Shown here piece after piece: positions 34,407 through 45,060 of a stretch of DNA of 64,000 bases (its first letter is position 1; each line of letters begins with the position of its first letter). Below the pieces are notes generated by a model. The model made no database searches, was not told the DNA's origin, and was given only the letters and a program-made list of their open reading frames with translations. The position numbers and the translations under genes are program-made. Source of the DNA: Salinibacter sp. 10B (lineage in GTDB: Bacteria > Bacteroidota > Rhodothermia > Rhodothermales > Salinibacteraceae); NCBI RefSeq assembly GCF_002954405.1, contig NZ_MQWC01000004.1, positions 718,065 to 782,064 on the forward strand. The letters run 5' to 3'.

Positions 34407-34746
34407 CCCTAGAAGCCGTTTTCATTTCAGACGCTGCGAGTCTGGCGGACGCAACGACCGTGGTTCCGTGTGCCTTCCCGTCGGAGAGGCACCCGTATAC
34501 GCTCCGTTTTGCGATTGGACGATTGGTCCATGTCAGTCAAACTGAAGCTGTCAGGTTCCGAATTGAACCCGCTGTGTTGAACCACGGCATTCTGCGGCCT
34601 GAATACAGTCCACTGGCCCATCGTCCCACCCGACTTGGAAAACGGGATGCACCACTCGTGCCCTCAATGCTATCCTGAAAATGTCCCGATGGACGGAACT
34701 GGACGCCCCACAGCCCACACGTTCTGCTAGACACGCCTCGAGCCTC
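34407..34746. other. 340-bp gap between convergent genes
   Basis: This lies between the stops of the exported protein (plus) and the YraN-family gene (minus). No open frame is convincing, and no T-run terminator is visible on either strand. Part of it (34500-34620) is lower in G+C than the flanking genes. Confidence 0.4.
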
Positions 34747-35115
34747 TTAGCGCCAGAAAGCGTTCTCATGGTGCTCAATCTCAGGCTCTGCCTCTGCCAA
34801 CACGATGCCTACGACGTCAAACCGGGACGGTGCTCCCTCTAGTTGTCGCTCGTGCAAATATGCCCGCGAGACTTCAATAAGCGACCGCTTTTTCTCATCG
34901 GTCACCGACGCTTCGGGAGGCCCGAATCCGGAACCACTTCGGGTTTTTACCTCAACGAAGACAAGCTCTCCTCCCTTGTCGGGATCCAGGCACACGAGAT
35001 CGACCTCGTTGCGCTCAAACCGGTAATTCCGTTCGAGTACGCGGTACCCTTCGTTTTTCAGAAACTCCGCCGCAAGATCCTCGCCTCGATCTCCGATGTC
35101 TTTGGTGCTAGGCAT
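34747..35115 (-). CDS. yraN: YraN family (UPF0102) nuclease-like protein
   Basis: 122 residues from ATG 35115; a GTG two codons upstream is possible. [25 protein letters not shown] opens the family pattern. The PD-(D/E)XK-like core is [10 protein letters not shown] (D39) and [10 protein letters not shown] (E55, K57), consistent with a small Holliday-junction-resolvase-like fold. The biological role is not settled in the literature. Cytoplasmic. The gene is 24 bp downstream of a GbsR-type regulator on the same strand, perhaps cotranscribed. Commonly yraN neighbours rnhB; here rnhB is 4 kb away on the other strand. Confidence 0.92.
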   Translation of the reverse strand: MPSTKDIGDRGEDLAAEFLKNEGYRVLERNYRFERNEVDLVCLDPDKGGELVFVEVKTRSGSGFGPPEASVTDEKKRSLIEVSRAYLHERQLEGAPSRFDVVGIVLAEAEPEIEHHENAFWR

Positions 35116-35139
35116 GAGCACGAAAAAGCAGTTAAAACC

Positions 35140-35769
35140 TTACGTATCTTGAGAAGCGTCGCCTTTATCCCCCTCCGAAGGCGCTGTATCAAGTGCATCC
35201 GCCGCATCGATCAACGTACGGATGACCGTTTCATTTTGATTTTTGACGAGGGGTAAAAGCACTCCTGAGACACGCTCAAAAACGTCGATGAGTTCGATGA
35301 GGTTCTGAATCCGCTGGTAGAGTTCACGATCGGCTTCGGGCCGATCCTCCAGCGACTGATCGTTCGGGATGAGATGCTCGGCAACAGCCTCCAGTTGGTC
35401 CCGCACCGGCCGAACCTCCTGCCGCTCTCGTTCTTCGATGATGCGAGCCGTTACCTGCCACACGTCGGTTTCCGCAACGTAATGGTCTTTTCGCGAGTCG
35501 GGCACATGTGTCTTTTCCACGAGGGACCACTCCACGAGAGATCGAAGATTCATGTTGGCACTACCGCGACTGATCTGGAGCCGCTCCATGATCTGGTCTG
35601 TATTGAGAGGCTGCTCCACACAATACAGCAGGGCATATACCTGTGCCATTGTCCGATTTATGCCCCAGCTAGAGGCCATCTTCCCCCAAAAGGCGACAAA
35701 TCGATCGATGGCCTCCGCGTGCCGAGGACTTGTCTCAGAGGTGTTGAAAGGCGAATCTGAGAGGGTCAT
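35140..35769 (-). CDS. GbsR/MarR-family transcriptional regulator
   Basis: 209 residues. Winged helix-turn-helix at about 33-100 (AQVYALLYCVEQPLNTDQIMERLQISRGSANMNLRSLVEWSLVEKTHV), the form shared by GbsR-like proteins, followed by RKDHYVAETDVWQVTARII. A long helical C-terminal region (120-190) is likely a dimerisation or sensing part. In Bacillus GbsR governs glycine-betaine synthesis from choline, of interest for a halophile, but no osmolyte genes lie beside it, so the target is unknown. The next gene downstream is yraN; upstream is the divergent SAM hydrolase. Confidence 0.9.
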   Translation of the reverse strand: MTLSDSPFNTSETSPRHAEAIDRFVAFWGKMASSWGINRTMAQVYALLYCVEQPLNTDQIMERLQISRGSANMNLRSLVEWSLVEKTHVPDSRKDHYVAETDVWQVTARIIEERERQEVRPVRDQLEAVAEHLIPNDQSLEDRPEADRELYQRIQNLIELIDVFERVSGVLLPLVKNQNETVIRTLIDAADALDTAPSEGDKGDASQDT

Positions 35770-35994
35770 ATCACCATCCGACCGCTCCGACGGTAGTTCG
35801 ATTCGTAGATCATGCGGGCAAGAACACGGAAGCCTACTCCCGCTGCCCTAGCAATTGTTTCTATTCTCCCCTGGTAGGTCCCTCCGTCGGTTCGCTACTC
35901 CCCTCCGTTGCTCCACGTCTCATTACGAATCGACCGTCATGATTTGTACCTTTTCCTCGCACATCATCCTTCTCCTCAAACGCCTCCTTTCCGA

Positions 35995-36831
35995 ATGAGC
36001 GCGGACGCGTCGATTATTACCCTCACCACCGACTTCGGCACCGAGGACGCGTACGTCCCTGCCATGAAGGGGACCATGCTCTCCATTGCGCCCGAAGCCC
36101 GACTCGTGGACGTCACCCACGAGATCGCCCCCCAAGACGTCATGGAGTCGGCGTTTGTCTTGCAGTCGGCCCAGCCGTATTTTCCCGACGGCACCATACA
36201 CCTAGTCGTCGTAGATCCGGGAGTTGGAACCGAGCGGCGGGCCGTCGCCATTCGCGAGGATGGACACTGGTATGTGGGCCCCGACAACGGACTCTTCCCG
36301 TTGGTGATCGAGCAGGACCCGGACGCCATCGTGGAGCTGGACAATCCTGAGATGTGGCGCACCTCGTCCCCAAGCTCCACCTTCCACGGCCGGGATATTT
36401 TTGCCCCTGCCGCTGCTCATCTGGCTGCCGGTCGCTCACTAGAAGAATTGGGCTCCCCCGTTACGTCCCTGGAGCCCCTCCGCTGGGCAGAACCTTTTAT
36501 CGAGTCCAATTCGATAGAGGGCTGGATTACTCACGTTGACCACTTCGGCAACTGCATCACCAACGTGCGCCGCTCCACTCTCCTCGACATGTTGGAACTC
36601 GACGAGGAGGAGTCCCTCGATGAATCCTCGCTCTCGTTGGAGGTATATGCTGGGAATACGGTGCTCGATTCGATCCACTCAACCTATGGGGACGTCTCGG
36701 GAGAGGATCCACTGCTGCTGTTCGGGAGTACCGGATTCCTGGAGGTGGCCGTGAACGGGGGGAACGCCGCAGAACTGTTGGACATTCGAAAGGGCGATTC
36801 CATCAAGATCGCTCTCTCGCAGTCGGCCTGA
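35995..36831 (+). CDS. S-adenosyl-L-methionine hydrolase, adenosine-forming (DUF62/SAM_HAT family)
   Basis: 278 residues from ATG 35995. Family enzymes use an activated water to split SAM into adenosine and methionine; relatives are halogenases. N-terminal TLTTDFGTEDAYVPAMKGTM carries the conserved Asp; VDVTHEIAPQDVMESAFVLQSAQPYFPDGTIHLVVVDPGVGT is the core; GPDNGLF and SSTFHGRDIFAPAAAHLA follow; the C-terminal domain contains HVDHFGNCITNV. The frame extends upstream to 35908 but without homology. A fluorinase or chlorinase would carry a longer loop near residues 90-110, not seen here. A terminator-like hairpin follows the stop. Confidence 0.9.
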   Translation: MSADASIITLTTDFGTEDAYVPAMKGTMLSIAPEARLVDVTHEIAPQDVMESAFVLQSAQPYFPDGTIHLVVVDPGVGTERRAVAIREDGHWYVGPDNGLFPLVIEQDPDAIVELDNPEMWRTSSPSSTFHGRDIFAPAAAHLAAGRSLEELGSPVTSLEPLRWAEPFIESNSIEGWITHVDHFGNCITNVRRSTLLDMLELDEEESLDESSLSLEVYAGNTVLDSIHSTYGDVSGEDPLLLFGSTGFLEVAVNGGNAAELLDIRKGDSIKIALSQSA

Positions 36832-36850
36832 ACGCTCGCGAATGTGGGGG

Positions 36851-36876
36851 CACTCCGCCAGCCGCAGTGTTTTTTT
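36851..36876 (+). terminator. probable terminator after the SAM hydrolase gene
   Basis: Arms CACTCCG and CGCAGTG pair at six of seven positions around the loop CCAGC, and seven T follow directly. The stem is short, so this is a weak intrinsic terminator 20 bases after the stop. Confidence 0.5.
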
Positions 36877-37429
36877 GCGTGCGACCGGAGTGTTGCTATC
36901 TGTAACTCTTCAGGAAGGCCAGTGGAGTGGCCCCCTCCTGTCCGGTCGTTTCGAGTGGAAGGAAGCCGTCGCCCGACCGGAGCCTTTTCCCTGAACCAAA
37001 TGTCCCGAACAGGCACGGACTGAGGGCTTCCCTGCACCGACCTGCCCCCCATCGACCTCGAACAACTACTCCGACAAATGTGAACTCGATCGTTGCCAGT
37101 CGACTCTCGGATCGTTTGGTCCTCGTGCACTGATGGCTCCCCGCCGGCTCCAGGAACCGGAGAAAATCTCGTTGCGCTATCGACGATGCCAGGCCAGTCA
37201 GTCGCGCCCCCCGACGAGTACAGCGTCCCCCGTGATGTTCCCGGTGGGCTCGATGCCGAAGAGCCCCCCGTTTGTGGCGCCGCTGGAGTCCAACGGCGCT
37301 ACAGAAGTGATTTCGGACGGAATCGCTACACGTACGCGGCGCGTCGTGACTCCCCACGTTCAAACTACTGACAGTTGACATCGCACTAGGCAGCCTGCCG
37401 CAATCTCACTCTCTTCAGTTGGACTCCCT
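36877..37429. other. intergenic region without a supported gene
   Basis: About 550 bp between the SAM hydrolase terminator and the sigma-like membrane protein. An antisense frame (to 37381) lacks recognisable residues. The region contains the first copy of a short hairpin repeat (37277-37299). The promoter of the downstream gene must lie near 37380, but no clear element stands out. Confidence 0.45.
37277..37299. repeat. short intergenic hairpin repeat, copy 1
   Basis: Arms GCGCCG and CGGCGC surround CTGGAGTCCAA. A nearly identical hairpin (one base different in the loop) lies at 40264-40296, also intergenic. No T-run follows on either strand. Confidence 0.6.
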
Positions 37430-38680
37430 ATGGCTTCCTCGACTGCCTCCTCCTCTCTGGCCCGTCACGTACAGGCCCTCTATCCCCTGGCCCGTGTACT
37501 CGCCGGCGATAATGAGGCCGCTGCGCTCGTTGAGGACGTATACGACCACGCGGCGAACATGCCGCCCGACGAGCGACCCAGTGACGAGCGGTCCTGGCTG
37601 TTCCGTCTCCTGATCGACCGCCGGCACGGGTCCCTCTCGTCGACCGATGCAGAAATCCCCTCCGGAACCGAAACTTCTTTCACGGACGACCCCTTTCGGC
37701 GAGAGGTAGCCGAGCAGACGGCCAAACGCAAACTGCCGGTGGCCTTTGCGGCCTGCTCTCTCCACGAGCGCGTGATTCTTGCTCTCGACGTGCTGGCTTC
37801 TCCCTCCGACACAGCACTTGCCACGGCCCTGGACACAACGGAAGCCAACGCCCGCACCACTCGCGACCAGGCCCGATCGGCCCTCCGCGCCTCTCTTCGA
37901 GACGTGCTGAACGGCCCCGAGCGGATGCTCGTCGATGTGGCCCTGCCGGACAAAGCTCTCCGTGCCCACCTGCGCACGCTACTGGAGGACCGATTTCAGC
38001 CTACGCCCTCTTCCCTGCGCGCAACGGTTCGCGACATTTTGGAGCGGGCCCGCGCGAAACGGGAGGCCGACGCTGCGGACTCGGCGAACGCCTCGACGGG
38101 CTCCTTGCTGTCTACAATTTCCAACTGGCACTCCGTCCGCCCCCTCGTCTGGACGCTTGCCCTGGTCGGCGTCTTTGCCGTCGGCATCGCCGGATGGATG
38201 TATCTCTCCGCCTCCCCCCCATCGCCGTCCTCTCCGCAAAGCATTGTGGACTTGTCCGTGCAACGGGCTTCGGAGGTGACACCCGCACAGCCCGTCACGA
38301 GTGCCGATGAAGCCGAAACGTACATCCGGGCAACCTGGGGCCGTCGCGTGTCCGTCCCCTCGATCAAAAATGCCTCCCTGCGGAGCGTGAGTCGCTTACA
38401 ACCGGGGAGAAACGTCACCGTACCGGTCCTCCTGTACGACGACCCGCCGGAAACAACCCGCATTGCCGTCTACGCTTTCAGCTACGCACTACTCGACCGC
38501 CTCGGGAGTCGGGGCACTCTCGACCGTGCACTCCGGACAAAATTGGCCACCAACCAATCTCTGCTCGACGAGACGCATGACGATCAGAGCGTGGTCCTGT
38601 GGCGCCAAAAGGACGATATCTTCGTAGCCGTGGCCCCGCATCTCGCCCCGTCCTCCCTCCGAGGCCGGATCCAGCTTTGA
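37430..38680 (+). CDS. sigma-70-like protein with membrane anchor and extracytoplasmic domain
   Basis: 416 residues. Residues 14-64 resemble region 2 of ECF sigma factors (LYPLARVLAGDNEAAALVEDVYDHA, then SWLFRLLIDRR), and 101-158 resemble region 4 (LPVAFAACSLHERVILALDVL, ALATALDTTEANARTTRDQARSALRASL). A helical stretch (160-235), one membrane helix (about 237-259) and a Pro/Ser linker follow. The C-terminal 140 residues would lie outside the cytoplasm and have no recognised domain. The conserved -10-binding aromatic residues of region 2 are not obvious, so it may not start transcription; an anti-sigma-like or structural role is possible. It has no linked anti-sigma gene. Convergent with the histidine kinase. 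Confidence 0.75.
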   Translation: MASSTASSSLARHVQALYPLARVLAGDNEAAALVEDVYDHAANMPPDERPSDERSWLFRLLIDRRHGSLSSTDAEIPSGTETSFTDDPFRREVAEQTAKRKLPVAFAACSLHERVILALDVLASPSDTALATALDTTEANARTTRDQARSALRASLRDVLNGPERMLVDVALPDKALRAHLRTLLEDRFQPTPSSLRATVRDILERARAKREADAADSANASTGSLLSTISNWHSVRPLVWTLALVGVFAVGIAGWMYLSASPPSPSSPQSIVDLSVQRASEVTPAQPVTSADEAETYIRATWGRRVSVPSIKNASLRSVSRLQPGRNVTVPVLLYDDPPETTRIAVYAFSYALLDRLGSRGTLDRALRTKLATNQSLLDETHDDQSVVLWRQKDDIFVAVAPHLAPSSLRGRIQL

Positions 38681-38745
38681 TACAGCAGCCGGGACGAGTT
38701 GCGTCCCCCCTCTGGCCCCTTCTCCTTCTCCTCCAGCAGAGCTCA

Positions 38746-40137
38746 TCACGAATCCGGTAGCTCCACCCGAAAGGTAGAGCCCTCGCCTACGGTCGACTCG
38801 ACGAGTTCAAGCGTGCCGCCGTGGTACGTTTCGACAACTCGGCGCGCGAGACTGAGTCCGAGTCCCCACCCCCGCTTTTTCGTGCTGAAGCCCGGCCGAA
38901 AGACGTTTCCCCACTGCCGGCGTTCAATGCCGGCTCCGGTGTCCTCCACCTCCACGTAGACCCGGCCGTCCTCCCGTCCGCCGGTAACGGCAATGCGGCC
39001 GGTCTCGTCCTGAATTGCGTCGAGCGCGTTCTTGAGCAGATTCTCCATCACCCAGGCAAAAAGCTCCTGATTCACCTCCACCTCCAGCGCTGACGGCAAA
39101 TCTACAGCGAGTTCCACGTCCTGCCCCCGGTGCGGCAACCGACGCCGGATGTAGGTGGCCGACTCCACAACGATGGGCACAAGGTTGCGCCGTTCCAGCT
39201 TCGGTTGGGAGCCGATGTCGGAGAACCGATTGGCGATGCGTCGGAGCCGTTCCACGTCGTTTTCGATCTCGTCGAGTGCCTCCGCTCGTTGCTCCTCCTC
39301 CAGCTCCGACGACCGCAGCATCTGAATCCATCCCATCAGGCTGGACAGCGGGGTGCCGAGCTGATGGGCTGCCTCTCGGGCCATCCCCATCCAGAGGCTG
39401 CTCTGCTCATTCCGCCGGATGTAGGAAAAGCCGAGGTAGCCCACCAGAATGAAGAGCCCCACGAACAGAAACTGCACCCACGGAAAGATGCGAAGCTCCT
39501 GGATGAGCCAGGACTCATCGTAGTACAGGTACTGGGTGAATTGCGCTCCCGACCGTGCGGTGATGCTCTCGTCTGCCGTCGAAAGATCAACCCGAATCGG
39601 AATGGGCTCAAACGTAGCGGCCATCTCCTCCGTACGGCGACGGAGCTGTCGGAGTGCCACCGAATCCTTCGTCGCCAGAGACGACAGGGTGTCGGGAACC
39701 TCTACGTTGCGCCAGAAGCGTGGATGCCGGCCGGTCGAGTCCGTTATGATGGCCGGGATGCCAAACCGATTCGGCTCGATGATCTCGTTGAGAATAAAAT
39801 TGAGCTCATTCGTCGGCGGCATGGTCTGTGCCCAGTCGACGGCTTGCTGGTACCGTGCCAGCTGTTCGACCGGCGGCCGGGCGGGGGGATCGCCCTGCTC
39901 CACCCGACGGAGATAATCTTCCAGGGCCCGGAAGTCACTCAGGTGGGGATTAACGGACTGTCGCTGCGCCTTCACCACCTCGGCGTGGGCATCGGCCCAG
40001 AGCTGAATGAGGGCCTGCTCCCGCTCACGGAGGCGGTCCACCAGACGCTGAGTGTAGAGGAGCGACGCAACGGCAATGACGCCCGCCAGCACAATGAGTC
40101 CAAGCTTCAGGCGGACGGACCAGCGATACGTGTTCAT
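38746..40137 (-). CDS. orphan sensor histidine kinase
   Basis: 463 residues from ATG 40137. Membrane helix 11-27, an extracytoplasmic sensor region (28-218), and a second helix (220-240). The phosphoacceptor is H258 in AREAAHQLGTPLSSLMGW; the usual Glu after His is Gln. Catalytic domain: N-box ENLLKNALDAIQ, G1 DTGAGIERRQWGNVF, F-box RPGFSTKKRGWGLGLSLARRVVE. It should autophosphorylate in response to an envelope signal. No response regulator gene adjoins it, so the partner is elsewhere. The frame is open upstream to 40257, but the upstream part is Gly/Pro-rich without homology and overlaps a hairpin region. Confidence 0.93.
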   Translation of the reverse strand: MNTYRWSVRLKLGLIVLAGVIAVASLLYTQRLVDRLREREQALIQLWADAHAEVVKAQRQSVNPHLSDFRALEDYLRRVEQGDPPARPPVEQLARYQQAVDWAQTMPPTNELNFILNEIIEPNRFGIPAIITDSTGRHPRFWRNVEVPDTLSSLATKDSVALRQLRRRTEEMAATFEPIPIRVDLSTADESITARSGAQFTQYLYYDESWLIQELRIFPWVQFLFVGLFILVGYLGFSYIRRNEQSSLWMGMAREAAHQLGTPLSSLMGWIQMLRSSELEEEQRAEALDEIENDVERLRRIANRFSDIGSQPKLERRNLVPIVVESATYIRRRLPHRGQDVELAVDLPSALEVEVNQELFAWVMENLLKNALDAIQDETGRIAVTGGREDGRVYVEVEDTGAGIERRQWGNVFRPGFSTKKRGWGLGLSLARRVVETYHGGTLELVESTVGEGSTFRVELPDS

Positions 40138-40263
40138 GAAAGAAGGTCCTGTTCGTCGTTCCGAAAACAACCACGGGACGGCTTCCCAAGGACCAGACCC
40201 GCACTGGTTCCCACCCCCAGACGCCCCACGCGCTCCAGACGGCCCAACGGGGGACAATACATA

Positions 40264-40296
40264 GCAGAGCGCCGCTGGACTCCAACGGCGCTCTGC
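40264..40296. repeat. short intergenic hairpin repeat, copy 2
   Basis: Perfect 11-bp arms GCAGAGCGCCG and CGGCGCTCTGC around CTGGACTCCAA. The core of 24 bases matches the hairpin at 37277-37299 except one loop base. It lies between purA (upstream) and the histidine kinase, both on the minus strand, so it could act as a structural terminator or processing site, but it has no T-run. Confidence 0.65.
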
Positions 40297-40372
40297 ACAA
40301 ATGCTCTACAATGTGTGGACTCTGATTCGGTCACGGCAACCAGCAGTGCCTCAACGGGAGGCCTCCGCCAGG

Positions 40373-42141
<1,769 letters not shown>

Positions 42142-43056
42142 TTAGGCCGGCTGTTCGAGACGACGCTCCAGTTCGACGATCGTGGGAGAGGCGACAAAGA
42201 TCGACGAGTAGGTACCGATGATCACCCCAAAGATGAGGGCGAATGAAAAGCCGCGCAGCACCTCACTTCCGAAAATAAATAGCACCGTCACCACGATCAA
42301 CGTCGTGACTGAGGTCACCACCGTGCGGCTGAGCGTCGCATTGATCGACTTGTTCACGATGCTCGGGAAGTTTTCCGTCTTAAAGAGATTCACGTATTCG
42401 CGCACGCGGTCAAACACAACCACCGTATCGTTGAGCGAGTAGCCAACAATCGTCAAGAAGGCCGCGATGATGCCCTGATCGATCTGGAGCGAAAACGGCA
42501 CAACGCCGGCCAGTATGGAGAAGAGTCCGAGCGTTATTGTGACATCGTGCACGAGCGCCGCCACAGCCCCCACGCTGTACCGCCACTCAAACCGGACGAG
42601 AATGTAGAGGAAAATCACCGCCAAGGCTCCAAAGATGGCGTAAATGGCCCCTTGTCGCAGATCTTCCGCAAAGCGGGGCCCAACGACACTGGTCTTCTCC
42701 ATCTGAGGATTGGCCTCTGGGAACTGCTCTTGGATCGTCGAGAGAATCTGGTTTTGGACCTGGGTGGTATTGGCCTCTCCCTCAACCGAGGCCCGAATCA
42801 ACAGACTGTTGTCCCCAAACGTCTTCACTTCGGGCTGGCCGCCCAGGGGACCCGTAAGGGCCGATCGCACCTCCACAGTCTCAACATCCCCCATATTTCC
42901 GACAACGAACTCGAAGCCCCCTCGGAAGTCAATGCCCAGGGCTAATCCCCGGACTAACAATGAGAGGATACTGACGGCAAGGAGGGTACCGGAGATGATA
43001 TATCCAATCCGGCGACTCGATACAAAGCTGTAATCAGCGTTTTCAAACAGGCGCAT
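42142..43056 (-). CDS. secF: protein translocase subunit SecF
   Basis: 304 residues. With SecD it forms the proton-driven partner of SecYEG that pulls exported proteins across the inner membrane. N-terminal helix 16-36, then the family motif LALGIDFRGGFEF; a periplasmic P1-like domain to about 130; five more membrane segments (about 136-155, 160-185, 187-210, 238-260, 264-288) with DVTITLGLFSIL, GYSLNDTVVVFDRVRE and RTVVTSVTTLIVV, all diagnostic. It starts 54 bp after secD on the same strand: a secDF operon with the subunits as separate proteins. Confidence 0.96.
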   Translation of the reverse strand: MRLFENADYSFVSSRRIGYIISGTLLAVSILSLLVRGLALGIDFRGGFEFVVGNMGDVETVEVRSALTGPLGGQPEVKTFGDNSLLIRASVEGEANTTQVQNQILSTIQEQFPEANPQMEKTSVVGPRFAEDLRQGAIYAIFGALAVIFLYILVRFEWRYSVGAVAALVHDVTITLGLFSILAGVVPFSLQIDQGIIAAFLTIVGYSLNDTVVVFDRVREYVNLFKTENFPSIVNKSINATLSRTVVTSVTTLIVVTVLFIFGSEVLRGFSFALIFGVIIGTYSSIFVASPTIVELERRLEQPA

Positions 43057-43110
43057 AAGACTCCGATTGTCCTTAAAATCACGTCACAAAGGAATGCAGC
43101 GGCCCTCATC

Positions 43111-45060
43111 CTAGCCGTAGCTTACGTCCATCCGGCGCTCCTCGACCATGTAGTCGAAGATAAGGCGCGTCACAATAATGGCGGTGAAGAGCGACGACAG
43201 AATCCCGGCCATGAGCGTCACGGCAAAACCCTGAATAGGACCGACACCAAAGGAGTACAGAATGACCCCCATAAAGAATGTCGTGATGTTGGCGTCGAGG
43301 ATCGCGCTGAGCGACTGCTCGTACCCCGCCGCGATAGCGGCCTTCAGCGTCTTGCCCGTGTTCTGCTCCTCACGCACCCGGTCGTAGATCAGCACGTTGG
43401 CGTCCACCGCCATACCGATCGTGAGCACGATTCCAGCAATTCCTGGAAGCGTAAGCGTAGCGTTGAACCCGGCCAGGATGCCGAGAATCAGGATCACATT
43501 TAGCAGCAGCGCCACGTCGGCTACAATGCCGGCCGTGTGGTAATACATGATCATGAAGAGCACGACGAGCAGAAGCCCGACAATGACGGAGATGAGTCCC
43601 GCCCGGATGGATGCATCTCCAAGGCTGGGTCCCACGGTGCGCTCCTCGATAATGTCGACCGGGGCCTGCATGGATCCGGACTGCAGGATTGTGACCACGT
43701 CCGCCGCCTCCTGCCTACTTTCGAGGCCGCTGATCTGGGAACGACCGCCCATGATCGGCTCGTCGACGTTTGGATAGGAATAGACCAGTCCGTCCAGCAC
43801 AATGGCCACCTGCTCTCCCACATTCGCCTTCGTCACGCGCCCCCAAATCCGAGCGCCCTCCGAATTCATGCTCATCGAGACCATTGCCTCGTTGGTCTGC
43901 TGACGAAACTGCACGGAGGCTTCCGTGATCACGTCGCCGGTAAGCTCCGGCTCTGTCCGGACGGAGAGCAAGCCGTACGTGTTGTCGGTGCCCGGGACGG
44001 GATTGGCCGTCCATAGAAACTGAGTCCCGGACGGAATCATGCGTTGGACGTCAGGGTCGGAGAGCAAATCATTCACCTGTGCCGTGTCCGGTCCCTGAAC
44101 GTACCCGACCGTGGGGGACCCCTGCCGGGGGAGCGGCTGCATGACGGCGAGGAGGGGATTTTGGGGGCCACTGCCACTCTCAGCACCGGGCTCGGTAAGG
44201 GACGTGCCCTCCTGCGATTCTGCATCCTGCTGTGACTGTGTGGCGAGGGCCGTGCCCTCCGTGGTCTCCGACGTGTCGGTGCCGCTCGTCTGCGTGGTCG
44301 TGTCCGCGGCAGCCGCGTCTGCAATGCGGGCCGAGTCAGCAGCAGACGGCTCGTAGTACTCAATGATGCGTTGTACAGACGCCTGCAGTTGCTGTGGATC
44401 GCCCATCAGGTGAAAGGTCAACTGGGAGGCACTCTCCAGCAGGTTTCGGACGCGCTCCTCCTCTTCCACCCCCGGCAGCTCCACCGAGATGCGGCGGCTG
44501 CCCTGCTTCTGAATCGACGGCTCGGTTACGCCGTAGCGGTCCACGCGGTTGCGAACAATCTGCATCGCATTATCCACGGCATCGCTCACCTGCGTCGTCA
44601 GGTAGTCCTGCACCTCTCCGTTTGAGGAGCGCCGAGTGATGCCGTCGGCCTCACTCCGGTAGTACCGCGAGAGTCGGCCGTCCGGATTGCGCGATTCAAA
44701 TTCCTCCACAAAGGCATTCACCACGGAGATGTCTTCCTGCCGGGCCCGCTGTCGGGCCGCACTGAGGGCTTCTCGAAAAGCTTCGTCTTTGCTGGACGCC
44801 AGTTGGTCGAGCAGGTTGGACACCTGCATCTCCAGGGTTACGTGCATGCCCCCCTGAAGGTCGAGCCCCAGGTTGAGGGACGATTCGCGAATGCTTTCCA
44901 GTCGCTGACGATTCTCCTGCCGGTACTCCTGGCGTTCCTCCTCTCCCATCTGGTCCATCTGGTACGAAACGTACAGATTTTGGACTGATGGGAAGAGGTA
45001 AAAACCACAGAGCCCGACGAAAAAGATGGTAAGGCCTAACTTAAATCCGTTCCCCTGCAT
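43111..45060 (-). CDS. secD: protein translocase subunit SecD
   Basis: 649 residues. N-terminal membrane helix (8-25), LGLDLQGGMHVTLEM, a large periplasmic domain with VRNRVDRYGVTEPSIQKQGSRRISVELPGVEEEERV and DVVTILQSGSMQAPVDIIEERTVGPSLG, and a C-terminal membrane region with AGFNATLTLPGIAGIVLTIGMAVDANVLIYDRVREE. The fused P1 head carries an unusual insert near residues 240-310 that is rich in Ser, Thr, Glu and Gln (TTTQTSGTDTSETTEGTALA...), probably disordered. This lengthens it somewhat over the usual 600-620 residues. First gene of the secDF operon; it starts at ATG 45060. Confidence 0.96.
   Translation of the reverse strand: MQGNGFKLGLTIFFVGLCGFYLFPSVQNLYVSYQMDQMGEEERQEYRQENRQRLESIRESSLNLGLDLQGGMHVTLEMQVSNLLDQLASSKDEAFREALSAARQRARQEDISVVNAFVEEFESRNPDGRLSRYYRSEADGITRRSSNGEVQDYLTTQVSDAVDNAMQIVRNRVDRYGVTEPSIQKQGSRRISVELPGVEEEERVRNLLESASQLTFHLMGDPQQLQASVQRIIEYYEPSAADSARIADAAAADTTTQTSGTDTSETTEGTALATQSQQDAESQEGTSLTEPGAESGSGPQNPLLAVMQPLPRQGSPTVGYVQGPDTAQVNDLLSDPDVQRMIPSGTQFLWTANPVPGTDNTYGLLSVRTEPELTGDVITEASVQFRQQTNEAMVSMSMNSEGARIWGRVTKANVGEQVAIVLDGLVYSYPNVDEPIMGGRSQISGLESRQEAADVVTILQSGSMQAPVDIIEERTVGPSLGDASIRAGLISVIVGLLLVVLFMIMYYHTAGIVADVALLLNVILILGILAGFNATLTLPGIAGIVLTIGMAVDANVLIYDRVREEQNTGKTLKAAIAAGYEQSLSAILDANITTFFMGVILYSFGVGPIQGFAVTLMAGILSSLFTAIIVTRLIFDYMVEERRMDVSYG

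Noticed and set aside
36896-37381. Minus-strand frame upstream of the sigma-like gene
   Set aside because: No family pattern, Arg/Gly/His-rich composition, and it crosses a hairpin repeat.
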